From assembly GCA_044226525.1 (NCBI GenBank), contig JBGAGV010000006.1, positions 248,001 to 312,000 of the forward strand: 64,000 nucleotides of DNA, read 5' to 3'. Positions 25,933 to 34,915 of the stretch are shown here, piece after piece. Position numbers and translations under genes: made by a program. This DNA is from VFJQ01 sp044226525. Its GTDB lineage: Bacteria; Verrucomicrobiota; Verrucomicrobiia; Chthoniobacterales; Chthoniobacteraceae. Under the pieces are notes generated by a model, which saw nothing but the letters and a program-made list of their open reading frames with translations, was not told the origin of the DNA and did not search any database. How positions within the stretch are numbered: position 1 is the first letter of the stretch; each line of letters opens with the position of its first letter.

Positions 25933-27479
25933 AAACCGTCATCATTCGAATCCTCTGCATCGCGCTTGCCCTGCTTTGCCTGGGCGCGCTTACCGAAGCC
26001 TACGCTGCTACCGTCAGATGGTCAGTCATCATTGCCCCCACAGGCGGGGGAAGCGTGGCTTGGGCCACCTCCTCTCCGGCCAAAACGGGAGTCCTCAACA
26101 AGTCAGGCACCTTGGTGTTCGATTCCGGCGCCTACGTGGACCTCACGATCAGGACCCAAAGCGGCTTCCAACTCACCACGCTCCGCAAGAACGCCGACGA
26201 CATCCTCACCTGGCTGGATGGAAATCGGCATGTGCGGTTCGGCCCGGTGGGCAGCGCTCACGTCATCGTCGCCGTCTTTTCCGTCGTGAACCCCACCGGT
26301 GACTTTGCCCTAAACTTCCCCGATGGGAAGGCCACCGGGATGGTGGATATTACCGGACACTACACCGGCACCACCCCCAATTTCGGCCATCGCGCCTACG
26401 CTGCGGATGTTGCGATGGATGAGTCCGGTAAATTGACGGCGATGGGCACCATGGCGGGAGTGGTGCCGAAAGCAGGAGGCCCTATCACGGCCTCCGTCGG
26501 TTCCCTCCGGACCCTCAATGGAACCCCGAGCGCCCGGTTGAGCGCGGGCTTCACCGGGACGGTCGATGGCAATCCGGCCACCGCGAGCGGCGCGGCTTCC
26601 GGGCCACTCACGCTGACCAGCACGGGCGGCGGCAACTATAAGCTCAACGGCGTCGCGTCCGGTCGATCTACGGTCAATGGAGTGCGAGATTCCTCTCGTG
26701 CAAGTTCCGGCGACTTTCCGGTCACCGGCGCGCAGGCTGCCAATACCAGGAAGGCATGGAATCTGGCCCTGAAGTTCCGCGAAGTGATCGGTCCGACCGG
26801 CAAGAAGACCGTCTACGCCTCTTCCATTCTCACCCTGCCCACCGGAGCGAGGACGTCCTTTAAGGAAAGGCGGCTGACCTTTTCCGTAAGGAATGGTTAT
26901 TCCACGGCCTTCTCTCTGGGCACCAAAATCGATGGCGTCGGGAATCCCATCCTGGATGCGAAAGGAAAACCGGTGATCGACCGGAAGAGCAGGGTGAAGA
27001 TCATCAAGATGCGCATCGTCGGCACGTCCGGGCACTGGATCGTCACGAATGGCGTGTTGAGCTACAGTTTCCTCGGGCAGAAAGGGAAGGGTAACCCGAA
27101 GGACTTTATTGGCACGGAGCAGACTCTGCTGGACAACGGCAATGTGGGAGGCGTGATCAACAACCCGACTGTGCCCACCACTTTCACCACTGCGCAGGGC
27201 TTCGGAATTACTTACCTGAGCACCTACCATTGGAACAATGGCAAGGGAGCAAGGCCCGGAACCCTCAGCATTCGGGCGGCGGATGGAACTATCTACGGCC
27301 CGTGGAAAACGACCGGCCTCCCTGGTCAGGGTGGGGTCCGGAACGCCTACTGGGAGTGCCGCCCGAGTGTCTATCTCCCACCCGGAACTTACACCGTGAT
27401 CGATAGCGCTCCTCTGACCTGGTCCCAAAACCCAGGCTCTGGCGGGCGCGGGTTCGCGCGGGTGCTCGGCAAGCCGTAA
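25929..27479 (+). CDS. secreted beta-rich protein
   Basis: A 516-residue exported protein. The signal peptide is clear (MKTVIIRILCIALALLCLGALTEAYA, residues 1-26). The N-terminal part (about 28-115) resembles an InlB B-repeat-like beta domain (APTGGGSVAWATSS, GTLVFDSGAYVDLTI). A glycine/threonine-rich beta region follows (about 120-330). The last 60 residues (VYLPPGTYTVIDS, TWSQNPGSGGRGFARV) match a small C-terminal module common in secreted bacterial proteins. The start overlaps the HEAT-repeat gene's stop (ATGA). No enzyme motif; probably a cell-surface or adhesive protein. Function unknown. Confidence 0.8.
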   Translation: MKTVIIRILCIALALLCLGALTEAYAATVRWSVIIAPTGGGSVAWATSSPAKTGVLNKSGTLVFDSGAYVDLTIRTQSGFQLTTLRKNADDILTWLDGNRHVRFGPVGSAHVIVAVFSVVNPTGDFALNFPDGKATGMVDITGHYTGTTPNFGHRAYAADVAMDESGKLTAMGTMAGVVPKAGGPITASVGSLRTLNGTPSARLSAGFTGTVDGNPATASGAASGPLTLTSTGGGNYKLNGVASGRSTVNGVRDSSRASSGDFPVTGAQAANTRKAWNLALKFREVIGPTGKKTVYASSILTLPTGARTSFKERRLTFSVRNGYSTAFSLGTKIDGVGNPILDAKGKPVIDRKSRVKIIKMRIVGTSGHWIVTNGVLSYSFLGQKGKGNPKDFIGTEQTLLDNGNVGGVINNPTVPTTFTTAQGFGITYLSTYHWNNGKGARPGTLSIRAADGTIYGPWKTTGLPGQGGVRNAYWECRPSVYLPPGTYTVIDSAPLTWSQNPGSGGRGFARVLGKP

Positions 27480-27494
27480 CCCGGGAATAACTAG

Positions 27495-28685
27495 CTAACT
27501 AGTCAACTGGCGCCGGGAGGAATCGATGATTTGGTCCAATTCCGTGAGAATGCGTGACGCCACTCGCTCGATCACCCCGTCCGGTCCGAGCATCTCGCGA
27601 ATCTCTCGAAATCGGTTTCGCATCGCCTCCGCACGGTCGGTGTGATCCAGAATTTCCAGCGCCGCGGCCGCCATGCGCTCAGAGGTAGCGTCGCCTTGCA
27701 TCAACTCGGGAACCACGAGCTGGCGCAGAAGGATGTTAGGCAACGCCACGTAAGGCGTGCTATTCAACATCCGGCCCAGCCAGCAACTCAGCGGGTCGAT
27801 CCGGTAACACACGACCATGGGAACTTCGAGTAGAGCCGCCTCGAGAGTCGAGGTGCCGGAAGCGGTCAGGATCACCGCACAACGGCTCACTCGGTCATAG
27901 ACATCGTCCGACACGATTTCGACGTGAGGTTTCATTCCCGCTTCCGCCAGCTTGCCTTCCAGCACCGGGCGCAGGTGCGGAGCAGCTACCGGCAGTATGA
28001 ATTGCGCTTTGGGATATCGGTCTCGGATCAGGCGCGCGGCTCCCAGCATCGGTCCAGCCAGCATCCTGACTTCCTGCTGCCGGCTCCCCGGCATCAATGC
28101 CACCAAGGGTGCCGGGCCTGCGCCGCATGCGGGCGGAGAAGCCGGTTTGAGGACGTCCACCAGCGGATGCCCGAGGCAAACCACGTTCGCGCCGTGCTTT
28201 CGATAAATCTCCGCCTCGCCCGCAAAAGCCGAGATAATCAGCCGAGCTACGCGGCCGACGGCTCCCGCAAAAAACCAACTGGCTACCCATGCCTGCGGTG
28301 GAAAATAATATACGACAGGAATTCCGAGCCGCCGGAGATAGCGAGCCAGTGCATAGTTAAACCCGGAGTTATCGATCAGGATCGCCAGATCCGGCTGCTC
28401 TTGCCTTACAAATCGGCGAAGTCTGGAGAATTCCCGCTGGGTTGCCCCGGCGTAGCGAAGCGGCTCCAGGAAGCCGACGCACGAGAGGTGAATCGTCTCC
28501 GCTTCGAGCGCGACACCCGCGGCGCGCATGCGCGGACCACCCACGCCGGTGAGCCGTAAGTCCGGCATCCGGGCACTCAGCGCACGCGCCAGCAAACTGC
28601 CTTGGAGGTCGCCGGAGACTTCCCCGGCGGCCATCAGGATTCTCAGGGGCGAGCGATCCCGAAGAATAAGTTCAGTTGGCTTCAT
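27495..28685 (-). CDS. lpxB: lipid-A-disaccharide synthase-like glycosyltransferase (LpxB)
   Basis: A 396-residue GT19-family protein that should join UDP-diacylglucosamine and lipid X into the lipid A disaccharide. Recognisable LpxB motifs are AGEVSGDLQGSLLARAL at 20-36, GVGGPRMRAAG at 47-57, YYFPPQAW near 126-133, GHPLVDVL at 172-179, MPGSRQQEV at 198-206 and ASGTSTLEAALLEVPMVVCYR. Odd: the usual IDxPDFN segment reads IDNSGFN here (104-110), so it may be a divergent paralogue. ATG 28685 follows a plausible ribosome-binding site (GAAGGTGGGCG). Same strand as the ArnT-like gene, 245 bases downstream of it. Confidence 0.88.
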   Translation of the reverse strand: MKPTELILRDRSPLRILMAAGEVSGDLQGSLLARALSARMPDLRLTGVGGPRMRAAGVALEAETIHLSCVGFLEPLRYAGATQREFSRLRRFVRQEQPDLAILIDNSGFNYALARYLRRLGIPVVYYFPPQAWVASWFFAGAVGRVARLIISAFAGEAEIYRKHGANVVCLGHPLVDVLKPASPPACGAGPAPLVALMPGSRQQEVRMLAGPMLGAARLIRDRYPKAQFILPVAAPHLRPVLEGKLAEAGMKPHVEIVSDDVYDRVSRCAVILTASGTSTLEAALLEVPMVVCYRIDPLSCWLGRMLNSTPYVALPNILLRQLVVPELMQGDATSERMAAAALEILDHTDRAEAMRNRFREIREMLGPDGVIERVASRILTELDQIIDSSRRQLTS

Positions 28686-28930
28686 CGCCCACCTTCACAA
28701 GAGACCCGGTCACACGACTATTCAATGCCTTTCCAATCGAAGTTTACCGCCGAAATCTAACATGCGCGCGTCCATCTTAGGATAGGGAAAAAGCGCCTGC
28801 TGGCTGCTGGCTGAGTGCAAATGCGGTCGGGTTTCAATTTTCACGGATAGGATTCGCTGCTCTAGGTGAATCGGCCGGGACGTGCAATCTCAGGAAAATT
28901 TTGCCTCAACGCGCTGTCGTGCGCGAACGG

Positions 28931-30421
28931 TCACCGCTGATTCGAGGGAGGGACTGGAGTCGGGGAAGAAGCTTCGTCCGCGCCGCTAGGCTTTACGATC
29001 ATCGAGAGGGTGAGGGCCTTGCCTTTGGCCAGGTTGATTCCCGTGGCCGACGCCGTCTTCCACGCGGGATCAATGACGATCTGTGCCTGTCGATCGGAGG
29101 GCATGAGGCAAACGCGAGGGCCCGGGCGGCGCATGAATTCGTCCACCTCGTGCGGCTGCAAGCTCTGCACCCATGGGCCTTCGCGGTGGGACTTGGGTCC
29201 GATGATTTTCCGCCGCAATTCCCAGAGAAGACCGGGCTCGAGATATTCCACCGAACCGATTTCCATCTCCTTGTCGAGCAGAGGAGAAGCGGCCAGTTTC
29301 GCGGGAGCGTTGGTGCCCGCGAAAATCGGAAAGGCCACGAAAGTCAGGAGCAGGCTCACGCCGGCCATGCCGAGGGATAGCCGCCTGAACCAGGCAGCAG
29401 GGATGAACCGAGCGACGGCCATCGCGATGAACGGATAGGCCGGCAGCGTATAATGAGGCAGCTTGGTCACCGCGAGGCTGAAGAGACCGAAGATGACGGC
29501 GATGTGGCACGTGAGATATCGGTCCGCGTGCACACGCGAGGTGAAGGTGTGTTTCAAAGCGGCCCAGAGCCAGGGTGTCCACGGCAGGAAAGCAGGGATC
29601 AGCAAGAGCCCATACAGCGGTAGCAGGGCGAGGTAGCCGGGAAGGCTGGAACTGCCGTGCCCGTCCATGGGCGAGATCGAGCGGGTGAGAATATGCTCGC
29701 CGATGAAGACGTCGTAGAATTCGCCCTTCGTCGCGATCATCATCGGCACGCTCCACACCGCCGTCACTGCCGCCGTCAGCAGGAAGCCGCGGCCGAGCCT
29801 CATCCGCCGGAAAAACTGTTCGGGCCGCGTCCAGAATGCGTAAGCCGCCACTGCCGCCACCGGCAGCACGGCGAGAGGCCCTTTCGCCAGGATGGTCGCG
29901 GCGAGTGAGAGGTGAAAAATCCACCACCAGCGTCGAAGCTCCGTTCCGCGGCAGACTTCCCATCCGGCCCAGGCTGCGAGCGAGTTGAATAATACCACGA
30001 AGGCATCCGGCGTGCCGGCCTTGCCAAAGATCACCAGTTGCAGACACAGCGCGTAAACGATCGCGGCCCGCCACGCCGCCGCGGCGTCATATAACCTCGT
30101 GCCGAAACTCAGAATCACCAGCGAGGTCAAGGCCGTCGCGACGACCGTCGGAAAGCGTGCGGCAAAACTGTTTTCACCGAACACCTTGAACGCCACGGAT
30201 TGCGTCCAGTAGAGCAGGGGAGGCTTTTCCAGCCATGGTTTGCCGTTGTAGTAGGGCACTACGAAATCCCCACGTCCGTTCATTTCCCGGGTCACCTCCG
30301 CGTAATAAGTCTCATCGCGGTCCAGCAAGGGAAGAGCCCAGATCCCCGCCAGGTGGATGGCCAGGACGAAAGCAAAAAGTTTCAAATGACCGGACGTCAT
30401 AAACGGTGACGAAAATTGCAT
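28931..30421 (-). CDS. ArnT/PMT-family membrane glycosyltransferase
   Basis: About 496 residues with around ten membrane segments. The N-terminal periplasmic-loop signature is LLDRDETYYAEVTREM followed by YYNGKPWLEKPPLLYW, which holds the acidic residue and lipid-phosphate sugar contacts seen in ArnT and related GT-C enzymes. ArnT moves 4-amino-4-deoxy-arabinose from undecaprenyl phosphate to lipid A; relatives use other sugars. No arn sugar-nucleotide genes are in the window, so the donor is unknown. ATG 30421 has a better ribosome-binding site (GGCGGGG) than ATG 30400; both keep the first membrane helix. It lies upstream of lpxB on the same strand. Confidence 0.85.
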   Translation of the reverse strand: MQFSSPFMTSGHLKLFAFVLAIHLAGIWALPLLDRDETYYAEVTREMNGRGDFVVPYYNGKPWLEKPPLLYWTQSVAFKVFGENSFAARFPTVVATALTSLVILSFGTRLYDAAAAWRAAIVYALCLQLVIFGKAGTPDAFVVLFNSLAAWAGWEVCRGTELRRWWWIFHLSLAATILAKGPLAVLPVAAVAAYAFWTRPEQFFRRMRLGRGFLLTAAVTAVWSVPMMIATKGEFYDVFIGEHILTRSISPMDGHGSSSLPGYLALLPLYGLLLIPAFLPWTPWLWAALKHTFTSRVHADRYLTCHIAVIFGLFSLAVTKLPHYTLPAYPFIAMAVARFIPAAWFRRLSLGMAGVSLLLTFVAFPIFAGTNAPAKLAASPLLDKEMEIGSVEYLEPGLLWELRRKIIGPKSHREGPWVQSLQPHEVDEFMRRPGPRVCLMPSDRQAQIVIDPAWKTASATGINLAKGKALTLSMIVKPSGADEASSPTPVPPSNQR

Positions 30422-30462
30422 GCCCCGCCTGCAAAGCACAACCGCGTGGAGTCCGTCCATTC

Positions 30463-30600
30463 CATCGCGGTTACTATCGCAAGCGGCGCCGCGTCGAAAA
30501 CTTCTTCCAGACGCTCAAGCGCTGGCCCCTCCGACAAACCGGCTTCCTCCTGTATCGCTTCGTTTCCGTTGCCGCGATTCTTCATTCGCTGCCCTCGTGC
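30463..30600 (+). pseudogene. IS5-family-like transposase C-terminal remnant
   Basis: One reading frame shows YYRKRRRVENFFQTLKRW and then FVSVAAILHSLP, matching the C-terminal end of IS5-group DDE transposases (R-x-R-x-E-x-x-F-x-x-L-K followed by a hydrophobic final helix). No catalytic Asp residues, upstream part or terminal inverted repeats were found, so only a short decayed fragment remains. It lies between the ArnT-like gene and the broken Tat-signal gene and is transcribed towards the latter. Confidence 0.5.
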
Positions 30601-30639
30601 CGGCGAACTGCGCGAGCCGGGGGGGAGCGACCGGTCGGA

Positions 30640-30818
30640 CAACGCACAGCGCGACGCCGAAGCTCGTGCGGTCGGCCATGTAGTTCGCGAATTTCAAAAC
30701 GTGCCGCGGTAGAGCGAGTGTCGCAGCTTCGCGCCCGTGGTGGGGCCTGCGCAAATACCCGGCTCTGCGTCGCGACGGTGGCGGCGAGCGTATTCAGGAG
30801 GAAACGGCGGCGATTCAT
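30640..30818 (-). pseudogene. broken Tat-exported protein (possible sugar isomerase/epimerase remnant)
   Basis: Begins with a proper ribosome-binding context and a Tat-like signal (MNRRRFLLNTLAATVATQS, then RVFAQAP). The frame then breaks: sensible sequence continues in a second frame (TTGAKLRHSLYRGTF) and a third (KFANYMADRTSFGVALCV), so at least two indels are present, and nothing recognisable follows. It starts 13 bases after the stop of the Gfo/Idh/MocA gene, the usual place for a Tat-exported hydroxypyruvate isomerase-like gene in such operons, but identity is a guess. Truncation next to the transposase remnant suggests insertion-driven decay. Confidence 0.5.
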
Positions 30819-30830
30819 GCGCGTGCGCGA

Positions 30831-32135
30831 TCAAAACGCGATGGTCCGTCCGGGCATGGCGACGGGATAATTGCCATCCGCATCGGGCTTCACCGGTGGC
30901 TCCATCTCCCACGTCACTCGCTCCGGCATGAGCTGGAGCTTCGAGTGAAACGCCTCGTCCCACTCGACCAGCTTGCCCGAATACGCCGCCATGCGCCCGA
31001 GAATCGCGGTCATCGTGCTCATCGCGGCCTCCTCAAGTTCGTTGTAGGGCTTGTCGTTCTGGATCGCTTCGATGAGAGGGTAGTGCTCGAGCTGGTGCCC
31101 GTTTTCAGCCTGCTTGAGTCGCTGCTCCCAGGCGTTCTCGCCGGTGATTTGAAAAAGACCCCCGTTTCGCAGACCAAGGTCCGCGCGGCCCTTCGTGCCG
31201 ACGACGTGCTCGCTCACGATCTGATGTGTGCCCGGCTGCCCCTGCCGGCACTGGCTGAAGAGTTTCGAACCGTCGGCGTATTCATACTCGACGAAGAAAT
31301 GATCGAAAATCTGCCCGTGAAGCCTGGGGTCGTTGCGCACCTGCCGCCCGCCCATGCCTTGCGCACGCACAGGATGCCCGCCCTTGATCCAGTTGATGAT
31401 GTCGATGTTGTGAATGTGCTGATCGACGATGAAGTCGCCGGAGATCCACGTGAAATAATACCAGTTGCGGAGCTGGTAGTGCAGTTCGTCTTCGCCGGGC
31501 TTGCGCTCCTGCCCGGCGCGCGCGTTGCCGAGCCAGTAGCACATCATCGAAGTGATCTCGCCGACTGCGCCGTCGCGCACTCGCTTGACGGCTTCCTGGT
31601 AGCCGGCCTGATGATGACGCTGCAAACCGACGCCGATTTTAAGGTTCTTCTTCTTCGCCTCCTCCGCGGCAGCGAGCACGCGGCGCACTCCCGGCGCATC
31701 CACCGCGAGCGGCTTCTCGACGAAGACATGTTTTCCCTGCCGCACCGCTTCCGCGAGATGATACGGATGAAAGCCCTGCGGCGTCGCGATGATGACAAGG
31801 TCGGCGAGCGCGATGGCTTCCTTGTAGGCATCGAAGCCGATGAACTGGTTCGCCATCGAAACGTCCACCTGCCCGGGATACTGGGCTTTCAATCCCTGCA
31901 AACTCTGGTCGAGCCGGTCGTGCGCGATGTCGGCCATCGCGATGAGCTTCGTGCCTTCGCTCACCTTGAGATTCTGGCTCGCGGCGCCCGTGCCGCGTCC
32001 ACCACATCCGACGAGCGCAAGTTTGAGTGTGTTGCTCGGCGCGGCGAAGGCGTGCGTCGCGGCAGAGACGGTGGCGATGGAGGTGGTGGCGATAAATTCG
32101 CGCCGAGTGGACGTGATTGATCTGGTCGTGGTCAT
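30831..32135 (-). CDS. Tat-exported Gfo/Idh/MocA-family oxidoreductase
   Basis: A 434-residue NAD(P)-dependent sugar oxidoreductase. A twin-arginine signal is visible at the N-terminus (STRREFIATTSIATVSAA). The Rossmann site is LALVGCGGRGTGAASQN, and the family lysine motif is present (FVEKPLAVDAPGV, Glu-Lys-Pro). The C-terminal half carries the usual YYFTWISGDFIVDQHIHNID segment of the Verrucomicrobia/Planctomycetes subgroup. It should oxidise or epimerise sugar derivatives, often in the periplasm with a tightly bound cofactor. The gene that would follow it in the operon is broken. Divergent from the FAD/NAD(P)-binding protein gene. Confidence 0.92.
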   Translation of the reverse strand: MTTTRSITSTRREFIATTSIATVSAATHAFAAPSNTLKLALVGCGGRGTGAASQNLKVSEGTKLIAMADIAHDRLDQSLQGLKAQYPGQVDVSMANQFIGFDAYKEAIALADLVIIATPQGFHPYHLAEAVRQGKHVFVEKPLAVDAPGVRRVLAAAEEAKKKNLKIGVGLQRHHQAGYQEAVKRVRDGAVGEITSMMCYWLGNARAGQERKPGEDELHYQLRNWYYFTWISGDFIVDQHIHNIDIINWIKGGHPVRAQGMGGRQVRNDPRLHGQIFDHFFVEYEYADGSKLFSQCRQGQPGTHQIVSEHVVGTKGRADLGLRNGGLFQITGENAWEQRLKQAENGHQLEHYPLIEAIQNDKPYNELEEAAMSTMTAILGRMAAYSGKLVEWDEAFHSKLQLMPERVTWEMEPPVKPDADGNYPVAMPGRTIAF

Positions 32136-32315
32136 GGTTCGATTGAGTTTGGGGTTAAAACGCGAGCAGGTCGGCGACGGGCAGCGGCTTCTTCAGCCGG
32201 ATGGACGATTAGAGCACGCATGGTCGGCGGAATATATTCCAATACTGCAATATGTGGCTGGACGGGCGGTGCCGGCAAGCTAATTCTTCAACTCGAACAG
32301 ACCGCACCTCACGTC

Positions 32316-33716
32316 ATGGCCTCAGCAGCATCCTCACAGCACGTCGTCATCCTCGGAGGCGGCTACAGCGGCACGCTCACCGCCGTGAATCTCGTCCGGC
32401 TGGCACCAAAGCCGCCGCGCATCACGATCGTCAACGCACATCGTCCCGATGGTCGCGGCGTGGCCTACGGCACGCGGCGCGTGGAGCATCTGCTGAACGT
32501 CGCGGCGCGAAACATGTCGGCGTTCCCCGACCAGCCGGATCACTTCGTGAACTGGCTTCGCACACGGAACGAATATGACCTGTTGCCTGATCACGAACTG
32601 CGCGAGCGCTTCATCCCGCGCGTGATCTACGGCGACTACCTGAAGTCGCTGGCGCATCATTTCCTCAGCGACGTGACGTTTGTGAATGGGGATGCCGTGG
32701 ATGTAACGGAAGACGGCATGGTCAAGCTGGCGGACGGTCAGGGAGTCAAAGCCGACCGCATCGTGCTCGCAACGGGCAACGAAGCGCCCGCCGACCTGCC
32801 GGGTGCGCAGGCGCTCGCATCGCACCCCGCGTGGGCGAGCAATCCGTGGCTGCCGTGGCACGAGAAGCTGCCGCCGGACACGGGCGCGCTCGTGTTGCTC
32901 GGCACCGGTCTCACCACCGTGGACGCGGTGATCACGCTGCGCGCGCTCGGCTGGCTCGGTCGCATTCACGCCGTGTCGCGGCACGGCTGGCTGCCACACG
33001 CGCACTTCCGCGGCGTCGAATATCCCGATTTTCCGCCTGCCGATGTCGATCTCGCGGAGCTGGGCTTGGAAAAACTGCTCGCGCTCCTCGAGCATCATTG
33101 CGCGCGATTGCGCGAGCTCGGCGCCAATCCGGCCATTATTGTGGACAAGATGCGTCCGCACACCCAGCGCATCTGGCTACGTTTCACACTGGGCGAGAAA
33201 AACACTTTCGCGCGCCAGCACGCCGCGCGGTGGAACGTGCTGCGCCACCGCATCGCGCCGGAGATCCACGCGCAGATCGCAAGCGCACAGCTCACCGGGC
33301 AACTGCAAGTTCACGCTGCGAACATCGAGCGAGTAGAAGCTCTCGGTGAGCGCGTGCGCGTTCTTTTGAGCAACGGCAAAAGCCTCGAGGGGGATCTCGT
33401 GATCAACGCCACGGGACCACAGACCCATTTTACCGACACCAGATCCGTCTTGCTGCAAAATCTGCTCCGTCGCGGCCTCATCACGCCGGATGAGATGGAG
33501 ATGGGCATCCGCATCGGGCTGGATCACACCGTCGTAGATCGTGCTGGCAGGTCATCTGCCCGACTGCTCGCGCTCGGCCCGCTGTTGCGCGGCACGTATT
33601 GGGAAACCATCGCGGTGCCGGAGTTGCGCGGCCAGGCACGACGTGTCGCGGAAACGATTCTCGGCCTCGGCGCAAGCGCCGAGCCCGAGCCGGTGATGAT
33701 GGAGTTCATGATCTGA
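32316..33716 (+). CDS. FAD/NAD(P)-binding protein (YdhS-like)
   Basis: A 466-residue flavin-binding protein. The dinucleotide motif is near the start (VVILGGGYSGTLTAVNL, glycines at 14-19), followed by RGVAYGTR and LLNVAARNMSAFPDQPDHF, which are typical of the NAD_binding_9 family. A second nucleotide site (LLGTGLTTVDAVITL) and a closing NATGPQTHF are present. The substrate is unknown. Start 32316 is chosen to put the FAD motif at the usual position; an in-frame extension to 32220 is not family-like. Same strand as the ROK regulator, whose start is 60 bases downstream. Confidence 0.88.
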   Translation: MASAASSQHVVILGGGYSGTLTAVNLVRLAPKPPRITIVNAHRPDGRGVAYGTRRVEHLLNVAARNMSAFPDQPDHFVNWLRTRNEYDLLPDHELRERFIPRVIYGDYLKSLAHHFLSDVTFVNGDAVDVTEDGMVKLADGQGVKADRIVLATGNEAPADLPGAQALASHPAWASNPWLPWHEKLPPDTGALVLLGTGLTTVDAVITLRALGWLGRIHAVSRHGWLPHAHFRGVEYPDFPPADVDLAELGLEKLLALLEHHCARLRELGANPAIIVDKMRPHTQRIWLRFTLGEKNTFARQHAARWNVLRHRIAPEIHAQIASAQLTGQLQVHAANIERVEALGERVRVLLSNGKSLEGDLVINATGPQTHFTDTRSVLLQNLLRRGLITPDEMEMGIRIGLDHTVVDRAGRSSARLLALGPLLRGTYWETIAVPELRGQARRVAETILGLGASAEPEPVMMEFMI

Positions 33717-33775
33717 CCTCCGCGCCGAGGCGAAGGTTGTCAGCCCGTCGCCCCCGCTCACAATGCCGCCACCTC

Positions 33776-34906
33776 ATGCGTAACCCCGAAGACCAGCGCC
33801 AACTCATCGCTCAGGCGGTGCTTCACGTGCGCAGCCAGCGCGCCACCTCACGTCGCACGCTGGCGGACGTGCTGCGCCTCTCCCCCACGACCGCCGGCCA
33901 GTATGTGGACCAGCTTATCGCGAGCGGGCACTTGAACGAAACCGGCTTGGAAAAGGGCCCGATGGGCCGCCCCAAGCGCACGCTCGCGACGAATCCCGAC
34001 GCAGGCTGGTTTGCCGGCATCGAGTTCAACGCCGAGCGCATCCAAGCCGTGCGCGTCGATTTTTCCGGCGCGAAAACCGAAGGCTGCAGCACGACCCTGC
34101 CCGAGTCCGTGACGCCGAAGGCCGTGGTCGCCGAGATCAGCAAAACGATCGCTGCGCTCACGCAGAGCGCGACCGGGCCGCTGCTCGGCATCGGTGTGGG
34201 CGTGCCTGGTGTGGTCGATCCCGTCGCCGGCATCGCACGCGACTACGCCTTCATCGAAGCTTGGAAAGACGTGCCGCTGGCGAAGACACTCCACAGCAGG
34301 CACGACGTGCCCGTCACGCTCGACAATAACCTTCGCGCCATCGCGCTCGCCGAGCGTTGGTTCGGCGGGGCGGGCGATCTTGCGGACTACGTTATCCTCG
34401 GTCCGCGAAGCGGCTTCGGCATCGCGATGGTCGTCGGCGGCCACATCGTTACCGGAACCGAACACGCTGCGGGAGAAGTCGGACGCTGGCCGTGGCCGGA
34501 TGGCGGTGAATTGCACGACGCGCTCTCCTCCCCCGCCGTCTGGCGGCGTCTCACAGGCAAGACCAAACGAGCCAGTCTTCCCAGCGACCTTCACGCCGCG
34601 CTCTCCATCTTTGTCGACAACCGTGACGACGCCCGCGCCGCCATCATCGAGGACTACGCCCGCGTGCTGGCAAGCATGCATCTGCTGCTCGACACCCACA
34701 CATGGTTCCTCCATGGCCCGCTCACCGCGCTCGGCGACGCATTTTGCGCGGACATCGTTGCCGCAGCGCCACGGCTCGCGCCCTCGCTAAAAGCGAAACC
34801 CATCCGCCTCCTCCGTTCCCAGCTCGGCGACGATGCCGGCGCCCTCGGTGCAGCGAGCCTCGCGATGGAACGTTGGAGTCCGCGGGATTCCCTCATCGAC
34901 TCCTGA
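33776..34906 (+). CDS. ROK-family transcriptional regulator
   Basis: A 376-residue ROK protein with an N-terminal winged helix-turn-helix (about 5-65: LIAQAVLHVRSQRATSRRTLADVLRLSPTT region) and a sugar-kinase-like C-terminal domain (GIGVGVPGVVDP, LDNNLRAIALAERWFGG, GHIVTGTEHAAGEVG). The usual cysteine zinc cluster after the GHxxxG motif is absent: the segment reads GEVGRWPWPDGG. Likely a sugar-responsive repressor of nearby carbohydrate genes. ATG 33776 is preferred; the extension upstream lies inside the preceding gene. Confidence 0.9.
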   Translation: MRNPEDQRQLIAQAVLHVRSQRATSRRTLADVLRLSPTTAGQYVDQLIASGHLNETGLEKGPMGRPKRTLATNPDAGWFAGIEFNAERIQAVRVDFSGAKTEGCSTTLPESVTPKAVVAEISKTIAALTQSATGPLLGIGVGVPGVVDPVAGIARDYAFIEAWKDVPLAKTLHSRHDVPVTLDNNLRAIALAERWFGGAGDLADYVILGPRSGFGIAMVVGGHIVTGTEHAAGEVGRWPWPDGGELHDALSSPAVWRRLTGKTKRASLPSDLHAALSIFVDNRDDARAAIIEDYARVLASMHLLLDTHTWFLHGPLTALGDAFCADIVAAAPRLAPSLKAKPIRLLRSQLGDDAGALGAASLAMERWSPRDSLIDS

Positions 34907-34915
34907 GACGGCACA

